Of a DNA stretch of 64,000 nucleotides, positions 28,700 to 40,200 are shown in pieces. Each line of letters begins with the position of its first letter. The first letter of the stretch is position 1. A program made the position numbers and the translations under genes. Location of the stretch: contig JAPFBL010000049.1 of the NCBI GenBank assembly GCA_026182355.1, positions 3,552,501 to 3,616,500 on the forward strand. The letters are read 5' to 3'. The notes below the pieces were generated by a model. It worked only from the letters and a program-made list of their open reading frames with translations. It had not been told where the DNA came from and made no database searches. The stretch is from Hermatobates lingyangjiaoensis. Its lineage: Eukaryota; Arthropoda; Insecta; Hemiptera; Hermatobatidae.

Positions 28700-30490
28700 G
28701 TGCTCAGACTAGTGTTGAACAATTGAAATGGATCCAGATTAATCTTCAGCGCTCACTAAAGGCTACCCATTGTTGAGATAACTTCATTTCAGTAAAAGAA
28801 ATAGATTTAATACATATCCAAGATTTGTACACAATTAGGAGTAAAGTTGAAGAATTCTCTAACAAATGTCAAATTTTTCAAAAAGGTGAAGGAAGACCAA
28901 GAGTAACCATCTTAGCCAATAACACCACTCTAAATATAATGGTCTACACTCAGGGTTTTAATGAGTACAGTGTGCTCGTGGAGTTGTTATAAGGAACCAT
29001 GAAATTCTGGGCAGCAAGTGTTGAACATACCTATCTCATATCAATAACATTGAATCTGATATTTTGAATGTTGAGCACATCATAGCATGAATGTCAGAGA
29101 AATTGTTACTATCTCCTGGACAGTAATTCCAGATTGACTACTTGGCACGACTTCCTGACGAACGAAAGAGATCTCAAATTAGAAGAGTATAAATTCCAAA
29201 ACACTGTCATTGAGAAACAAAAATGTTGATATCTCTACATTTCAGACTGTAACAGCTGTCAGTAATATTGACATGTCAGTACCTACACTCAATCTCCTAC
29301 CATACATATGGCACTGGAATATTTTTCCTGAAGAGTCCTTCTGATCACAGGTATTATTTAATATTGTTTTCAATGTAACATTTTAATGTAAAGCTAAACG
29401 TACTCTCCATATATGTAACAATCGTTAATGTGAATTTTCAAAATAAAAATCTTCCTGGTATATTCACAGCATATACAAAAGGCAAATGGAAATCCTATTT
29501 CGGCATTTTGTACAAATTGATAACGAAGAGAGCTATAATGTTGGACAAAGATGCACGAGAGTGACTGCCAGGAAAGAAATGATCACTTTAGACCACTTTC
29601 ACTTCACATATGAAGAAAGTAAAATTTTTGAATTACTTTAAGCTAAATAATGCTTCAGGGCTAGATGGAATAACAAAATAAATACTTGTGAAGATACTGG
29701 AACAATTACTTTTAACGATTACTGTAATGAACAATCAATGACCCTGTCAAGGAATTTTTCCAAAAATTTGGAAAAATTGAATGTTGATTTTAATTGAGAA
29801 CCGGGAATAGGTTACACAATTTTCCCCTATAAATATAGGCCAATAAGTTTGACTTAATTTGTAGGAAAAATATTTGAACGTCTTTTAATAAATCGAATCT
29901 TTCACGAAAACTACGTACCATAATGCTAGAGGGTGTATCACTATCTTTTCAGATAATAAAGTTTTATTTTTTGAAAAGCAGTTCGGTTTTATACCGCAGT
30001 CAAATATACTTCACTTCAAGCTAATCTTGAAGTAACGAAATTTATCGAAGAGCACAAAAAAATAGGCTGGGACGTAGACGCTATTTCACTAGATGTTCAA
30101 GACACTTTTGACTCGGCATAGTTGCCTGCAATAATTAAAACCATAAGAAATCTTAGGTGTCCAAAAAACCTATTCAATTTGACAAACAACTACTTTAAAG
30201 ACAGAATGGCGATGATGTGAATCAATAATGAGAGATAAAGATTTCCAAATATTGTCCTCAAGGATCTACCAGGATACTAGATAAGATTGTAAAATTCGTT
30301 ATTAAAACTTTACTACACTCCACGTAGCACTACTGATGCCTTTGCAGACGAAGGAGGTGACAAATCTGGATGTCGAAATAAACTGAATGCTTTTGTACAG
30401 AATTGGTCTAGTAATTACAACGCCACATTTAATAAATCAAAATCGGAAATATTATATATTAGTACGAAAAAAGTGTTACCACGAATCAGT
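28700..30490 (+). pseudogene. Heavily decayed LINE (endonuclease and RT)
   Basis: At 28725-28760 the reading QINLQRS marks the start of the AP-endonuclease domain of R1/Jockey-type LINEs (QxNLxRSxxA). KEIDLIHIQDLYT (IQEP-like block) and GRPRVTILANN follow. The RT appears from about 29620: NNASGLDGI, WK, YRPISL, GKIFERLLINRI, KQFGF, then a CPQGST relic near 30255. The YADD site is degenerate (FADE) at about 30340. Stops and frameshifts are numerous, and part of the fingers/palm is deleted near 30235-30300. Family domain order (EN then RT) is preserved. Confidence 0.8.
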
Positions 30491-30739
30491 TTATTTCTGG
30501 AAGGGGGATGTATGTGAAGAAACCTTTCTGTCTTGATACTATACAATGTTCCAGTGCAATGAGTAATTGCTCCCCACGAGTAATGTATACATGAAATTTT
30601 TTAAAAACTAAAATGTTCATTTTAATTTCACCTAATAAGGTTAAATGGTTGTGATATATTGATGATATATTCTGCCTCTGTCTGAAATCTATGAATAAAG
30701 GTTATTGAAACTGTCTAATACAATGGGACTAAAGTGAAC

Positions 30740-30840
30740 CAGGGTTCAGTCAGTCTTTCGTGCTCAAATCAAACACTCATTGTAACGTTTCGATTTTATT
30801 TACAATCTTTTTCATGGGACTAAAAAGCAGAGAATATACG
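30740..30840 (-). repeat. PLE terminal-repeat fragment
   Basis: On the minus strand, catgaaaaagattgtaaat, then aaaatcgaaacgtt and caatgag are the degenerate ribozyme region of the PLE terminal repeat also seen at 52007-52047 and 55054-55094. Confidence 0.65.
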
Positions 30841-31064
30841 AGAATAGTAAAAAATCAACAAATCATCATTTAACTAACCTACAGATAATTATATATATAT
30901 ATATATATATATAAAGATTTCACATAAACACGTGAAATAACAATCAATGATCAAACTACAATATGAAATGGGAAAACAAGACTAAGATCTTTCAACCGTA
31001 ACAAGCGGTCTTCGTCAGAGTCAAAAACCCAACTGGTTTTTGGTCAAAATCCAGTTGGGTTTTT

Positions 31065-31107
31065 GACTCTGACGAAGACCGCTTGTTACGGTTGAAAGAT
31101 CTTAGTC
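31065..31107 (+). ncRNA. Hammerhead ribozyme-like motif
   Basis: Stem I GACT (31065-31068) pairs with AGTC (31104-31107). Between them are CTGACGA (31069-31075), stem II accg/cggt with a cttgtta loop, GAA (31094-31096), a short palindromic stem III (agatct) and T31103 at the cleavage position. The mirror copy on the minus strand spans 30980-31022. All conserved core bases of a minimal type I hammerhead are present. Confidence 0.65.
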
Positions 31108-31140
31108 TTGTTTTCCCATTTCATATTGCGGTTTGATCAT

Positions 31141-31177
<37 letters not shown>

Positions 31178-31369
31178 CAAACCACAATATGAAGAGGGAA
31201 AAAGACTAAGATCTTTCAACAGCGAGACCGCTTGTTACGGTTGAAAGATCTTACTCTTTTTTCCCTTTTTATCTTGTGGTTTGATCATTGATTGTTATTT
31301 CACGTGTTTATATGAAATCTTGTTTTATATATAAATATATATGATCAAACCACAATCAGTTGGGTTTTT

Positions 31370-31412
31370 GACTCTGACGAAGACCGCTTGTTACGGTTGA
31401 AAGATCTTGGTC
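31370..31412 (+). ncRNA. Hammerhead ribozyme-like motif
   Basis: Same family as 31065-31107, with an intact CTGACGA core. Stem I is GACT/GGTC with one G-T pair. The middle unit at 31216-31258 has lost the CTGACGA core (cagcgagaccg) and should be inactive. Confidence 0.6.
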
Positions 31413-31475
31413 TTGTTTTCCCATTTCTTATTGTGGTTTGATCATTGATTGTTATTTTACGTGTCTATGTGAAAT

Positions 31476-31511
<36 letters not shown>

Positions 31512-31514
<3 letters not shown>

Positions 31515-33179
31515 ACAATAAAGAAAATAACAGATTCACCTTTTAGTATTTCTACCATCACAGTAGTCGTCATTAAGAGAAGTAGTGATATATTAAATCT
31601 AAATTTATTGACACATAACGGCTTACTTAAAACAAATTGACAACAATTTTGTTATCATTAAATTATTTAGCACAGTCGGTTCGGTTTTTTAATTTTCTTC
31701 TGAACCATTGGTAGGAGTGGTCACTAAATTGAATCCTGTGCTAGTAAGGCATTGTTCTTGTATTTGTATCTTCCGACATGTGTTTGTTGGAATTAGTTTG
31801 AATTCTACTCACGACATCAGCGGGTTCTCACTTCCTTCCTCTGTTGTCCTCCAGCTGCTATCCTTCATTCCCTACTTGCTTTCTCAACTCTACTTGATTC
31901 ATGATTGAATCAATGAAGATTTTATATGTGTCCATATTTCAGCTGGCTAGATAAACTTCAGCCATTTTACATTTAAGCGAATCTAACTAGAACAGCGGGT
32001 TCTAAATACGCAAATAACCAAAATCAAAAATACGTATTTCACTTTTTTTCAACTCATGCAGAGTGGATTTACCTATTAGTTTTTATAAATAAATTAATTA
32101 TTCAATTGTGTGTATATAATTTTCACTGCAGTCAATCATTAAAATAAATAAGGATTAAATAGTGAGCATATAATTTACTTGTAGTGTAGACAAGTCCAAA
32201 TTTTTTCTTAATTATTAACGTGATTTTGCGACCATGAAATATTATTACTAAGCATATGTTTTTGATTTTCTTATGAAATATAGAGGAATTGCATGACTAA
32301 TAAAGTCGTCAACAGTGGCACAGGATGAGTAACAAGGGAATAGACTACTGATTATCACAAATATAGTACCTTCTATAATTAAAGATAGTCTTTCTTGAAT
32401 CTGAAAGGAGCATTTTCTTACCCTGAACTTTTTTCAGAAACTCTTCAACGATAATTCCATTATGTCTAAGAGCTCTTTTACATTAATAAATAATATATTC
32501 AGCTGATGACATATGTACTTCAAATCTATTTATTCAGTTTTCCTTTCTCCTCATGCGTCTATTTTTCTACAACTAACCTTATGCCAGTTAAGGGCTGTAT
32601 TTAAGGAAAATCAAAGTCCTGTACATGTGGATTTCGGTATGTGGCTCTGGATGTAACTGAATTTAGACGCCCATCATCCCTACAAGGTCTCCCTCCAATT
32701 ACTACTTTTCGTTCGAAGGATTTACTAAGAACTTGCCCAAGCGCTTTTAGTTAGGTGACAAATTCCTTAGTTAATCATTATTTGAAATTTTGTGGTATAT
32801 TTAAAATAATTTGATGGAAGAGAGTCTCCTAGGTTTGGAAGTAATTGGTGCACCTTTTGTATGCTATTAGTGGATTATTTACAAATGTTCGATATTTTTG
32901 TACCAGGCCTAGAAAGATCTGGAAATTTCGATAAAAGTTTTGTATAAATGTTTTTATTTTTGCTAATAGTAGTTAACTGGCAATCTGTTTTGGTGATTTA
33001 TAATATTTCTGCAAATAGTTTAAATACTGTAGAACAGTGATTACCAACCAGAGGTCGATAGAGGTTCTACTTGATTTCAAATTTATTATATTGAATTTAG
33101 GAGATTTCCGGCTCAGAATAAAATTTTTATTATTGTACACAATCCTTAAACTGACTGCTTAAATGCTAGAATTGTTCAA
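31512..33179. other. No gene recognised; a lone hAT-like end
   Basis: A string at about 33033-33055 (cagtgattaccaaccagagg) resembles a hAT 5' terminus. It could belong to the transposase pseudogene at 33800-34900, but no right end was found. Otherwise nothing was recognised. Confidence 0.4.
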
Positions 33180-33600
33180 CATTAACTTACGCTATTAACA
33201 CATGAAATTAATTTGAACTTTGCCCACGAACTGTTATTATACGCTGAGGAAGTAAGGAATCTATAGAAAATATATTTAAACAAGTTATATATTTTGGGTT
33301 TTTCTTTCTTATGTGTTGGAGGCCAAACGAGGGTACAACAATTATAAATTGGGCCTTCATAAGGATGCATATAATATCGTCAGAGTATTAATGTTAGTGG
33401 GATCTTGGGTGTTTCTGAAAATAAATCTTTAACATTTTGTAAGGCTTCCTTGAAATTATGTCAATATGACTGTTGAACTTCATTGATGAATTATAAATGA
33501 CAACTAAATCTCTTTATCTCGGAAGCCCTGGTAAAGTTGCAAATTATAATATTACAAGCGTGCTCTACTGAATTATGGAATAAACAGAAACTAATTATTT
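33180..33600 (-). pseudogene. LINE RT thumb fragment
   Basis: Minus-strand frames give VIYNSSMKFNSHIDIISRK, the DLGVxxDxxLxFxxHIxxI block. Then come TILYAS and a relic of the EYxxxVWxP block (CCTLVWPP), followed by NLFKYIFYRFL, equivalent to VQxxFxRFL. This order is typical of Jockey/CR1-type non-LTR elements. It is frameshifted. Confidence 0.75.
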
Positions 33601-33800
33601 ATTACATTGCTAATACGTCCACATTACGGTGCTAGCTGCTAACGGTTCAGGTGTATCTGTAGTGAAATCCTGACTTATACTTTGCATGTTTTAGTGTCTG
33701 TGTGTAAATGATACCTCCTTGGTGTGTTATGATTTTAATTGTATATTGTGGTTTATTAACCTAATTGCACACAGTTTTTTTTCCACAGAGGTATTGCATA

Positions 33801-34900
33801 ATGTCAAGTGAGAAGAGAAAGCTCTCGGAATATTATTTTCAGAAAGTGGTTTACATCGATTCAAAAAAATAATGTAGATCTCCCACAGTGTGATATTTGA
33901 TTTCATGTCCGAGGAAATGATTTTCTGAAGGCTTCAAAATTATAACTTCACCTGGCTAATTCCACTCTGAGTATGATAGGAATGAAAAGGATTTTTTTTT
34001 AAGAGGAATGATGATGAACTAAGGAGGTAAAAACTTGATGCAACTGGTAGCTTTCAAGAAAGGAGAGAAGAAATTTTGGAGGCATCCCAGAGCGGTATTT
34101 ACTAGCATGTACAAAAAGCCATACACAATTGCTGAAGAATTGATCCCACCTTGTGCATAAGAAGTGGTTAAACCTGTTCTTAGAGCAGAAGCATCACAGA
34201 AACTAAGTAATGCATCTCTTTCGAACTGCGCTACCCAGCGAAGAATCAGAGACATGTCCGGTGTTATGAAAGATCAAATTTTTGAAGAAATATGAGTAAA
34301 AGCATCCATTTTTGCTATACAGATCGATGAAGCGATGACTTGCCAGTTGTTGGTATTCTGCCTATTACTGTTCAAAGGCATAATCAAGGAAGAATTTCTT
34401 TGGTGTCAAAATCTTTGACGTCGGGTTTTAGCAAAATTAAAATCCAAAGCACTAAATGCGGTTGGTCTGCACTGCTTTATTGATCGGGAGTCTGTGGCTT
34501 TTATCGCTTCCTTCTGGGCTGCTCACAATTTTCACAGTATTGTGAACTCTGTCCTCAAGACAAGATTGCTCCAAAAATAGTGTCATGACATGGAATCCCA
34601 ACATAGTTCCTTGCTCTTTTATATATACTTCAGGTAGGTAGGTGTCTACAAGAGGATTTTTTTCTGATTCTTCTCACTTTGTTAGAAAGTTGAATTCTTT
34701 TTTGATGGATAGAAAAAATGTGACCTGTTGGAAATATTGAAATTAGCATACATTGAGACCTACCATGCTTACCTTGTGGACAACATAGTTGAAACCTTCT
34801 AACAAGAAGCTTATTATATTTTTAAAAAATCGTAACATGTAATTTTCATCTTCTATCTGAATGAATTTTATTTTGATACCTTAAATACTACCATCAACAG
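33801..34900 (+). pseudogene. hAT-type (ZBED5/SCAND3-like) transposase pseudogene
   Basis: A frame starting at 33801 (MSSEKRKLSEYY) is followed by blocks typical of the ZBED5/SCAND3/FAM200-like hAT lineage. These are KPYTIAEELIPPCA (34120-34160), KLSNASLSNCATQRRIRDM (34200-34255), FAIQIDEA (catalytic Asp block, about 34313), QLLVFCLLLFKGIIKEEFLW, GLHCFIDRES (the THCxxHRE relic), and HFHSIVNSVLKTR. Stops and frameshifts occur near 34160, 34290, 34420 and 34580. The TDGAAAM-to-His block is shortened. It is not functional. It is unrelated in sequence to the small hAT MITEs as far as can be seen. Confidence 0.8.
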
Positions 34901-35369
34901 AATGATCATAAAACTAATCTTCACAACACAGTCTCTGAATCCCATTCATTGATGTGATGCATATGTATAAAATATGAAAAATAAATTCGAGGGATATGAA
35001 AATGTCTTACTAAATAGTAATACTTTTTCTTATGATTTCTATAGTGAGAATGGATTATAAATATTCCTGAAAACAGATGGGTTTTGGTCAAACATTCCAA
35101 TTTACTTTACTTTTGAAGTAAAAATGTACGAAATATTAAAATTGCATATTAGCAGATATAGTGTGTATTGAATGGTTTTATTTCGGAACCAAAGACATCC
35201 AAGCATTGAAGGTGTTCAACGTTCAACGAAAATTTAATTTACTTTTGTTTAAACTAATTACAAGGCAGGCCATATTTAGTTATATAAATAAATAAAACAT
35301 TTTATTAAGTTCACAAGACATAAATACAGTAAAACTAATAAATATCCATAAACCCATTGGATTTTTACT
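34901..35369. other. AT-rich DNA, no gene recognised
   Basis: No further transposase blocks, terminal repeats or other homologies were recognised. Confidence 0.4.
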
Positions 35370-36540
35370 TTAATATAAGTAAAGCAAAAAAATCGTGAAA
35401 AAATTCAATCTCGAGATTTTGACGGAATTACATGTTTTGAGTTCCCAGAAGTCGTTTTATGAAGTTTTTCCATGATGTCTGTGGGTGGGTGAAATGTATC
35501 CAAAATTAGTTACGACGCTACGATCCAGATTCTTTGATGGATTAAGTTGATATTTTACATAAAAATGGACCTCATAGTCTAGATGTGAACTATTGTTTGA
35601 GAGCAATTATGCATGGGAACGTTCTTTTTTTTTGCCAAAACCTGTTTTTAGACAACATTTTTTTTCTCCTAAACTACTAATTCTAGAGTCTTCAAATTTT
35701 GGCATTATCTTTAAGGCAACAAACGCATTAAAAAAAATACCCTCATATTTTTAAAACCAAAGCAAAAATCTTTTTTCAATAAAGTGTAAAAATTCTGACT
35801 TATAATTTAATCTGAAAGATTGTGAAAGCAATAAAAGCCATATCATTGAACGGATCAGAATGAAACTATACCTAAAAATAGACCATTCTGTGGAGGATGA
35901 GTTAAAATTATTTTTTTTAGAAATTACATTCACAAAAGAGGTGATACAGTACATTTTCTGTTTTCAGAATATTTTTTTGAACGCTAAACGACTCATTAAA
36001 AAACCATGAAAAAATACCACAAAACTGAACAAAAAATTAACAATTTATAAAAAAATTCATTATTTCAATTATAGCATAGAGCAATAAGACTAACGGACCA
36101 CCTGCTATACTTGTCAAATTTTTTGATATTTTTTACATTGTTTACACTGACTTAGAAATGTTTTGAGTGAATGCACTGAAATAAAATTGATGTGTATAAT
36201 GGAAAAATTTAAATAATTTATTGACTTAAATGAGATATAGGAGGAATAATATTTATACATGTAAAAATCACTGCTAATAAACATTAACGTCTGTTGCTTT
36301 CCATAGTATGATGAATTTCTCTCACAAAATGCTATAGTCAATCTATATATTGCACCCTTGAACAAAAGTTAATACCAGTTGTAAATTATTGTGTTTATTT
36401 ATCAAAGTATATTTGGATAGCACTGAAGTGTGAGGAATGGACTCTTTCCTCAAGAAAGAGGAGTTATGTTTAGTGATAAATATCCAGTTTTTTCACTATT
36501 TTAGTCTAATAGTTCATATTTATTATTTTTAAAAATTTCA
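35370..36540 (+). repeat. Repeat A, copy in plus orientation
   Basis: It begins at the tip tataagtaaagc... tctcgagattttgacgg, runs through gtctgtgggtgggtg and aattatgcatggg, and ends at tccagttttttcactatttt near 36510. It gives the fullest view of the repeat A order. The shared final block is also present at 4855-4885. Confidence 0.75.
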
Positions 36541-36584
36541 TGCTTTTTGTTGTTGTTTTGTCATGTCCTCTGTGTGTGACCAAT

Positions 36585-36787
36585 GACTGGGGGGAGGAGT
36601 TAGCGGAGTTGGCGGTGGCTGTACCGCCGGCATACGCGGGTCAGAGTCTTTGTTTACGCACAGAGACAGATTATCGAGGCTGGCCTCGAGGAGGGGGTCG
36701 GCAGTCAGTGTGTCACGCTTGTATGATAAGCATTACCTTTCATTCCAGTATCATTCACAATTCCAGTCCCTACTCAATCGAATTAAC
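36585..36787 (+). mobile_element. LTR retrotransposon 5' LTR fragment
   Basis: A GC-richer block ending cgaattaac just before the primer binding site. A reverse-complement copy lies at 61368-61562 and shares the same end (ttaattcgattgagtagg), which fixes the LTR 3' edge. Its upstream edge is not clear; similarity starts at agttagcg (about 36598). Superfamily is not determined; a BEL/Pao or Gypsy origin is plausible. Confidence 0.65.
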
Positions 36788-36805
36788 TGGTGCCGAAACC
36801 CGGGA
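36788..36805 (+). promoter_or_regulatory. Primer binding site for tRNA-Phe
   Basis: TGGTGCCGAAACCCGGGA is the complement of a tRNA 3' end reading TCCCGGGTTTCGGCACCA. That is the expected 3' end of an animal tRNA-Phe, whose 5' acceptor strand begins GCCGAAA. The 18-nt site immediately follows the LTR end, as expected for reverse-transcription priming. Confidence 0.8.
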
Positions 36806-36889
36806 GCCCCCTTTTTTGATTTGTTACTTAAGATTTATTTTAATTTCTGTACTTTTGTTTTCTTTACGTAAAAATAAACTTCATTTAAT

Positions 36890-37045
36890 ATGACTAAGGA
36901 AACAAAAACCACACCACCAACTACTGAAGATTGGGACCGCCAACTCCGGCTGGAGCAATTTAAGACGTCCCGTGCGGCCTATCTTATGGAGATTCGGGTA
37001 TTTACTGGCCGAATCTTATATGTTACTAGCCATGTTGAATCTTAA
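36890..37045 (+). pseudogene. Truncated gag-like start of the LTR element
   Basis: The first ATG after the leader opens a 51-codon frame (MTKETKTTPPTTEDWDRQLR at its start) that ends TAA at 37043-37045. The charged, glutamine-rich start fits the N-terminus of a gag protein, but this is a positional inference. The sequence at 37044-37054 (aagggggaata) looks like a polypurine tract, followed by TG at 37055. The rest of gag and all of pol would then have been deleted, joining the gag start directly to the 3' end. Confidence 0.5.
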
Positions 37046-37054
37046 GGGGGAATA

Positions 37055-37380
37055 TGTATTGTGGACCTGTAACGCAATACGATTGTCTTATGAACACTTA
37101 ACGATTCTTTTTAAAAAACTCAAACTTTAATAAGTTTCTCTAATTTGATTCTGATAAAAATTAATTCTAAGTTAATCTAAACGAGTGCGATATGTAGAGC
37201 AGGTTGTCTACTTAGTGATGACAAATGCGCTAGTAACTGGTATAAGTTGAATCTCGAATGAAGGAACATGGACGAATTGTGAGCCTTTGAGTTCAGTTTA
37301 ATTATTTCAGTGAGACTGAATTCCAACACAACTGTCACTCATATGAAAGAGGTTCACTTTGTTTTTTGATTAATCTTTAT
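37055..37380. other. Possible start of a 3' LTR; otherwise unassigned
   Basis: The TG following the purine tract at 37044-37054 could open a 3' LTR, but nothing in this stretch matches the LTR fragment at 36585-36787. No gene was seen. Confidence 0.3.
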
Positions 37381-38766
37381 AAATAAAATAATGATTTTGT
37401 CTGTACATTGCTTAGAACTGACTCATTTCAAGTTTTCTTTACGTTTCACACATTGGAGAAACCGAATCCACCCTTAGAAAAATTTCTGTCGGTTTGTCGG
37501 TTTGTCGGTTTGTCGGTTTGTCCGCAAAACTTTGTCACAGGTAAACTCAGCTACCATAAGACATATAAAGCTGAAACTTTTACAGTAGATTTGTGTAGGT
37601 CTAACTTAAAATATAGGCTCTGAATTGATTGGAAATTCAACGTAGAAGTGAAGTTATGGACGTTTAACGCAAAAATGTTTGTCACAAGTAAACTCAGCCA
37701 CCATAAGACATAGCGAGCTGAAACATTGACACTGGATTTGTGTGTGCCTAACTTAAAATATGGGCTCTAAATAGATTATTAATTCAGTACAGAAGCGAAG
37801 TTATGGGGCTTTTAGCTGTATTTTCCTAACTTCACAGACAAGTTTGTTTTGAAAATACACAGGTGTGGCAAGTAGGTATTGTTAGTTTATTTTAATTTCA
37901 ATTGAGCATATGAATATATTGCGTATTTGACATCATTGAAATGGTGTTTCACAGAGTTGAGGATGTACTATCTATTGAGAATAAATGTTTTGTAAACGAG
38001 CAATTCTCAGCCCTTAATATGAACAGGCAGGAGAAATCAACAAACAAGTTCTTACGCTATATGAAGCCGAGGAAAGAACTTACAAGTCAGTAAAGAGATT
38101 GGATTAGTGATGAAGAAGCAGTTCATTATCTAATTGAATTTCTTGACTCTGAATTTATTTCTCCTGGACTGCCTGCTCATGAGTAAAAATTTAAAGTAGG
38201 AGAACCAATGATGCTGCAATTTATAGCAGTAACAAATTTCATGTTACGAAACATGAGTGCTCCAAAAACTGTGCAACGGGACACGACTCTGAGTTCGTGC
38301 TCTACACAGATATGCCATAGAGGTGGACATAATGACTGGATGTCGTATTGGGGAGTCTGTGTGTATACCACGGATACCATTGATTCCCAGCCACTGTCTG
38401 TTTCCATTCAAATGATTGCAAAGTCCCGTCAGAGTCTATTTCGCAATGACGTTAACTAAGTCGCAAAGGGAGACTTTATCTAACGCAGGAATTCAAGTTA
38501 GCGAAACCAAGTTTTTCTCACATGGTCAACTGTAGTTTACTTGCTCAATAGTCAGAAGTTTCAACTGATTGTTCTTCCATGAACCTGAAGGACAGACAGC
38601 TAATGTAGTGTATACAGAGGCATTTGTTTAACACTGTACTAATAATGGTGTTTTCTACTATTCTATAATTTCTAATTATAGTATTAGTAATATACTATAA
38701 TTGATATTTTGGAATACCAAGTATAATAGAATTTTTGATTCCGTCAAAGACGGGTACATTTGCTAG
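37381..38766 (+). mobile_element. Helitron with helicase remnant and 3' end (copy 3)
   Basis: The right end is CTAG (38763-38766), preceded by the hairpin CCGTC-AAA-GACGG (38741-38753), the classic Helitron 3' structure. The helicase relic (37980-38640) matches copies 1 and 2. It includes blocks for DEEAVHY, a broken TINKSKGxTL region near 38445-38480, SHGQL and FHEPEGQTAN. Upstream, the two-unit internal block (37530-37850) and a tandem tcggtttg run (37489-37520) are shared with copy 1. Many stops are present; the Rep domain is absent. Confidence 0.8.
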
Positions 38767-39479
38767 TATTCTATAAACGATTGATATTGAAACATGCATG
38801 ATAAGACCGCAGCACAAAAATAATATTTTTTCCACCAATAAATGACTACATAAATATAAATTATTAAGCCCAGCAACGACTTTATTTAGAAATATTATCA
38901 CAATGATAAAAGGTTGCATATTAATATTTACTTGACGAAAGCACTTGTTGAAGGGTCTTATTGTCATGTAGTGATGTAGATTTCTTATAACAATTTCAAT
39001 AGATTCACGAAGTATGACGGGTTTTTATAACAATTTGAAATTCAGTGGACACCCACCCAAAAACAGGCAAGCATACATAATCAAAAATGGGTTCATTAAA
39101 CTTCAAAATGTGTAAATTTTGTTAAAATTTCAATCCATATTTTCTTCATCATGATTATACTTTATAACTAAAAAATATGCCTTCGCAACATACACAAATT
39201 GATAAGTTCTTTTTTTTTTTTCGTTTATTTTATTAATAATTTACTACCTTCTGTTCCTTTTCTAACTAAAATGTTCTAATTGTTTTCACAAAGTTTTAAA
39301 AATGCATTATCTGGTTTTTTGTTTGTTTAGAGGGAGACTGTATTCACAATAATTACTTCTGGCCTTTCACAACAAAGAATATCTGTCATGCAGTCTTTGT
39401 TGTAAACATTTTCTTCCTCTTTATATGCCACATTTGTTCTCAGTTTCATCAAGAGTTATATATTTGAATATTTTTCTTT
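38767..39479. other. AT-rich DNA, no gene recognised
   Basis: No clear homology. On the minus strand 39330-39440 reads in one frame as NVAYKEEENVYNKDCMTDIL, which looks compositionally coding-like and abuts the tandem array that follows. Confidence 0.35.
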
Positions 39480-40200
39480 CTTACTGTATTCAACATTTCA
39501 TCTTAATTTTTGCATCTTAACTTTTCTGGAAACTTCTCATTTTTTCATAAATTCTGAATTAAGCTTTAATAATCTTCATACCAACTTTCCTGTCATTTTT
39601 TTCGTTTTCGTTGTAATTAGAATCAGGCCTTAACTTTCCCACACTAACTTTTACGGAATTTTTTTTCGTTTTTATTTTATTCAGAATTAAGCCTTAATTT
39701 CACCATACCAAATTGTATAGAAACTTTTTTTTTATTATTGTATTCTGAATTAATTCTTAATGTATGCATACCAATTTTCCCAACAATTTTTTCTTCCTCA
39801 TAGAAATCAGCTTGATTTTATTTCTCCCATTCCTGTCTTTCTGCACTTCTTTTTCTGCGTATTCGTTATTAAATCTTAACAATACCGACTGATCTTGAAG
39901 CTTCTTTCCTTTGGCTGTATTCAACAATAAGTCTTAAATTTATCAAAGCAAATTCTTCTTGATATTTTTTCTTTTTGAGTATAGTAAGCTCTTTGTCACA
40001 ATATTTTATTTCTGCCTGTCTTGACACTGTTTGTTTTTTTTTATCGTATTCTGAAGTACGTCACAATTTTGCCATCTTTTTTTTTTATTATAATATAGTA
40101 TTCCGTTATTGATTTCAATTTTTTAATTCATCCTTTGTTGTATTTTATCCTTTTCGCTATATGCAATGTTTTAACGCAAATTGTTGATGCATTTCCTCAT
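39480..40200. repeat. Decayed tandem array, about 62-bp period, 11-12 units
   Basis: A recurring landmark (attctgaattaagccttaat and degenerate forms) appears near 39488, 39551, 39617, 39680, 39741, 39802, 39862, 39920, 39980, 40045, 40100 and 40163. Spacing is about 55-66 bp, mean about 62. Between landmarks come cataccaa, tttcc and a T-rich run. Central units are the most alike and the outer ones decay. The period is close to 63 = 21 codons, so a former coding repeat on the minus strand is possible, but all frames now contain stops. Confidence 0.7.

Larger units (their letters stand above)
30889..31511. repeat. Cluster of hammerhead-bearing (TA)n-bounded repeats (P2)
   Basis: (TA)n at about 30889-30913, arms 30914-31036 and 31051-31143 around a short centre, (TA)n 31143-31173, a second shortened unit (31175-31310), another TA-rich break, a third half-unit (31345-31480), then (TA)n 31481-31511. 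Units share tgatcaaaccacaat, gggaaaacaagactaag and a string close to atttcacgtgttta. The same family is at 54691-54913 and 62905-63104. No coding capacity is present. Confidence 0.8.

Noticed and set aside
30889..31511. CRISPR-like alternation of repeats and spacers
   Set aside because: The units are inverted, TA-bounded mobile repeats in eukaryotic DNA; there is no direct repeat array or cas gene.
33033..34900. Assigning 33033 (cagtgattacc) as the left TIR of the hAT transposase pseudogene
   Set aside because: No matching right TIR or 8-bp duplication was found, and a LINE fragment lies between them.
36540..36893. A 117-codon plus-strand frame
   Set aside because: It runs across the LTR, primer site and leader of the LTR element, so it is not a protein gene.
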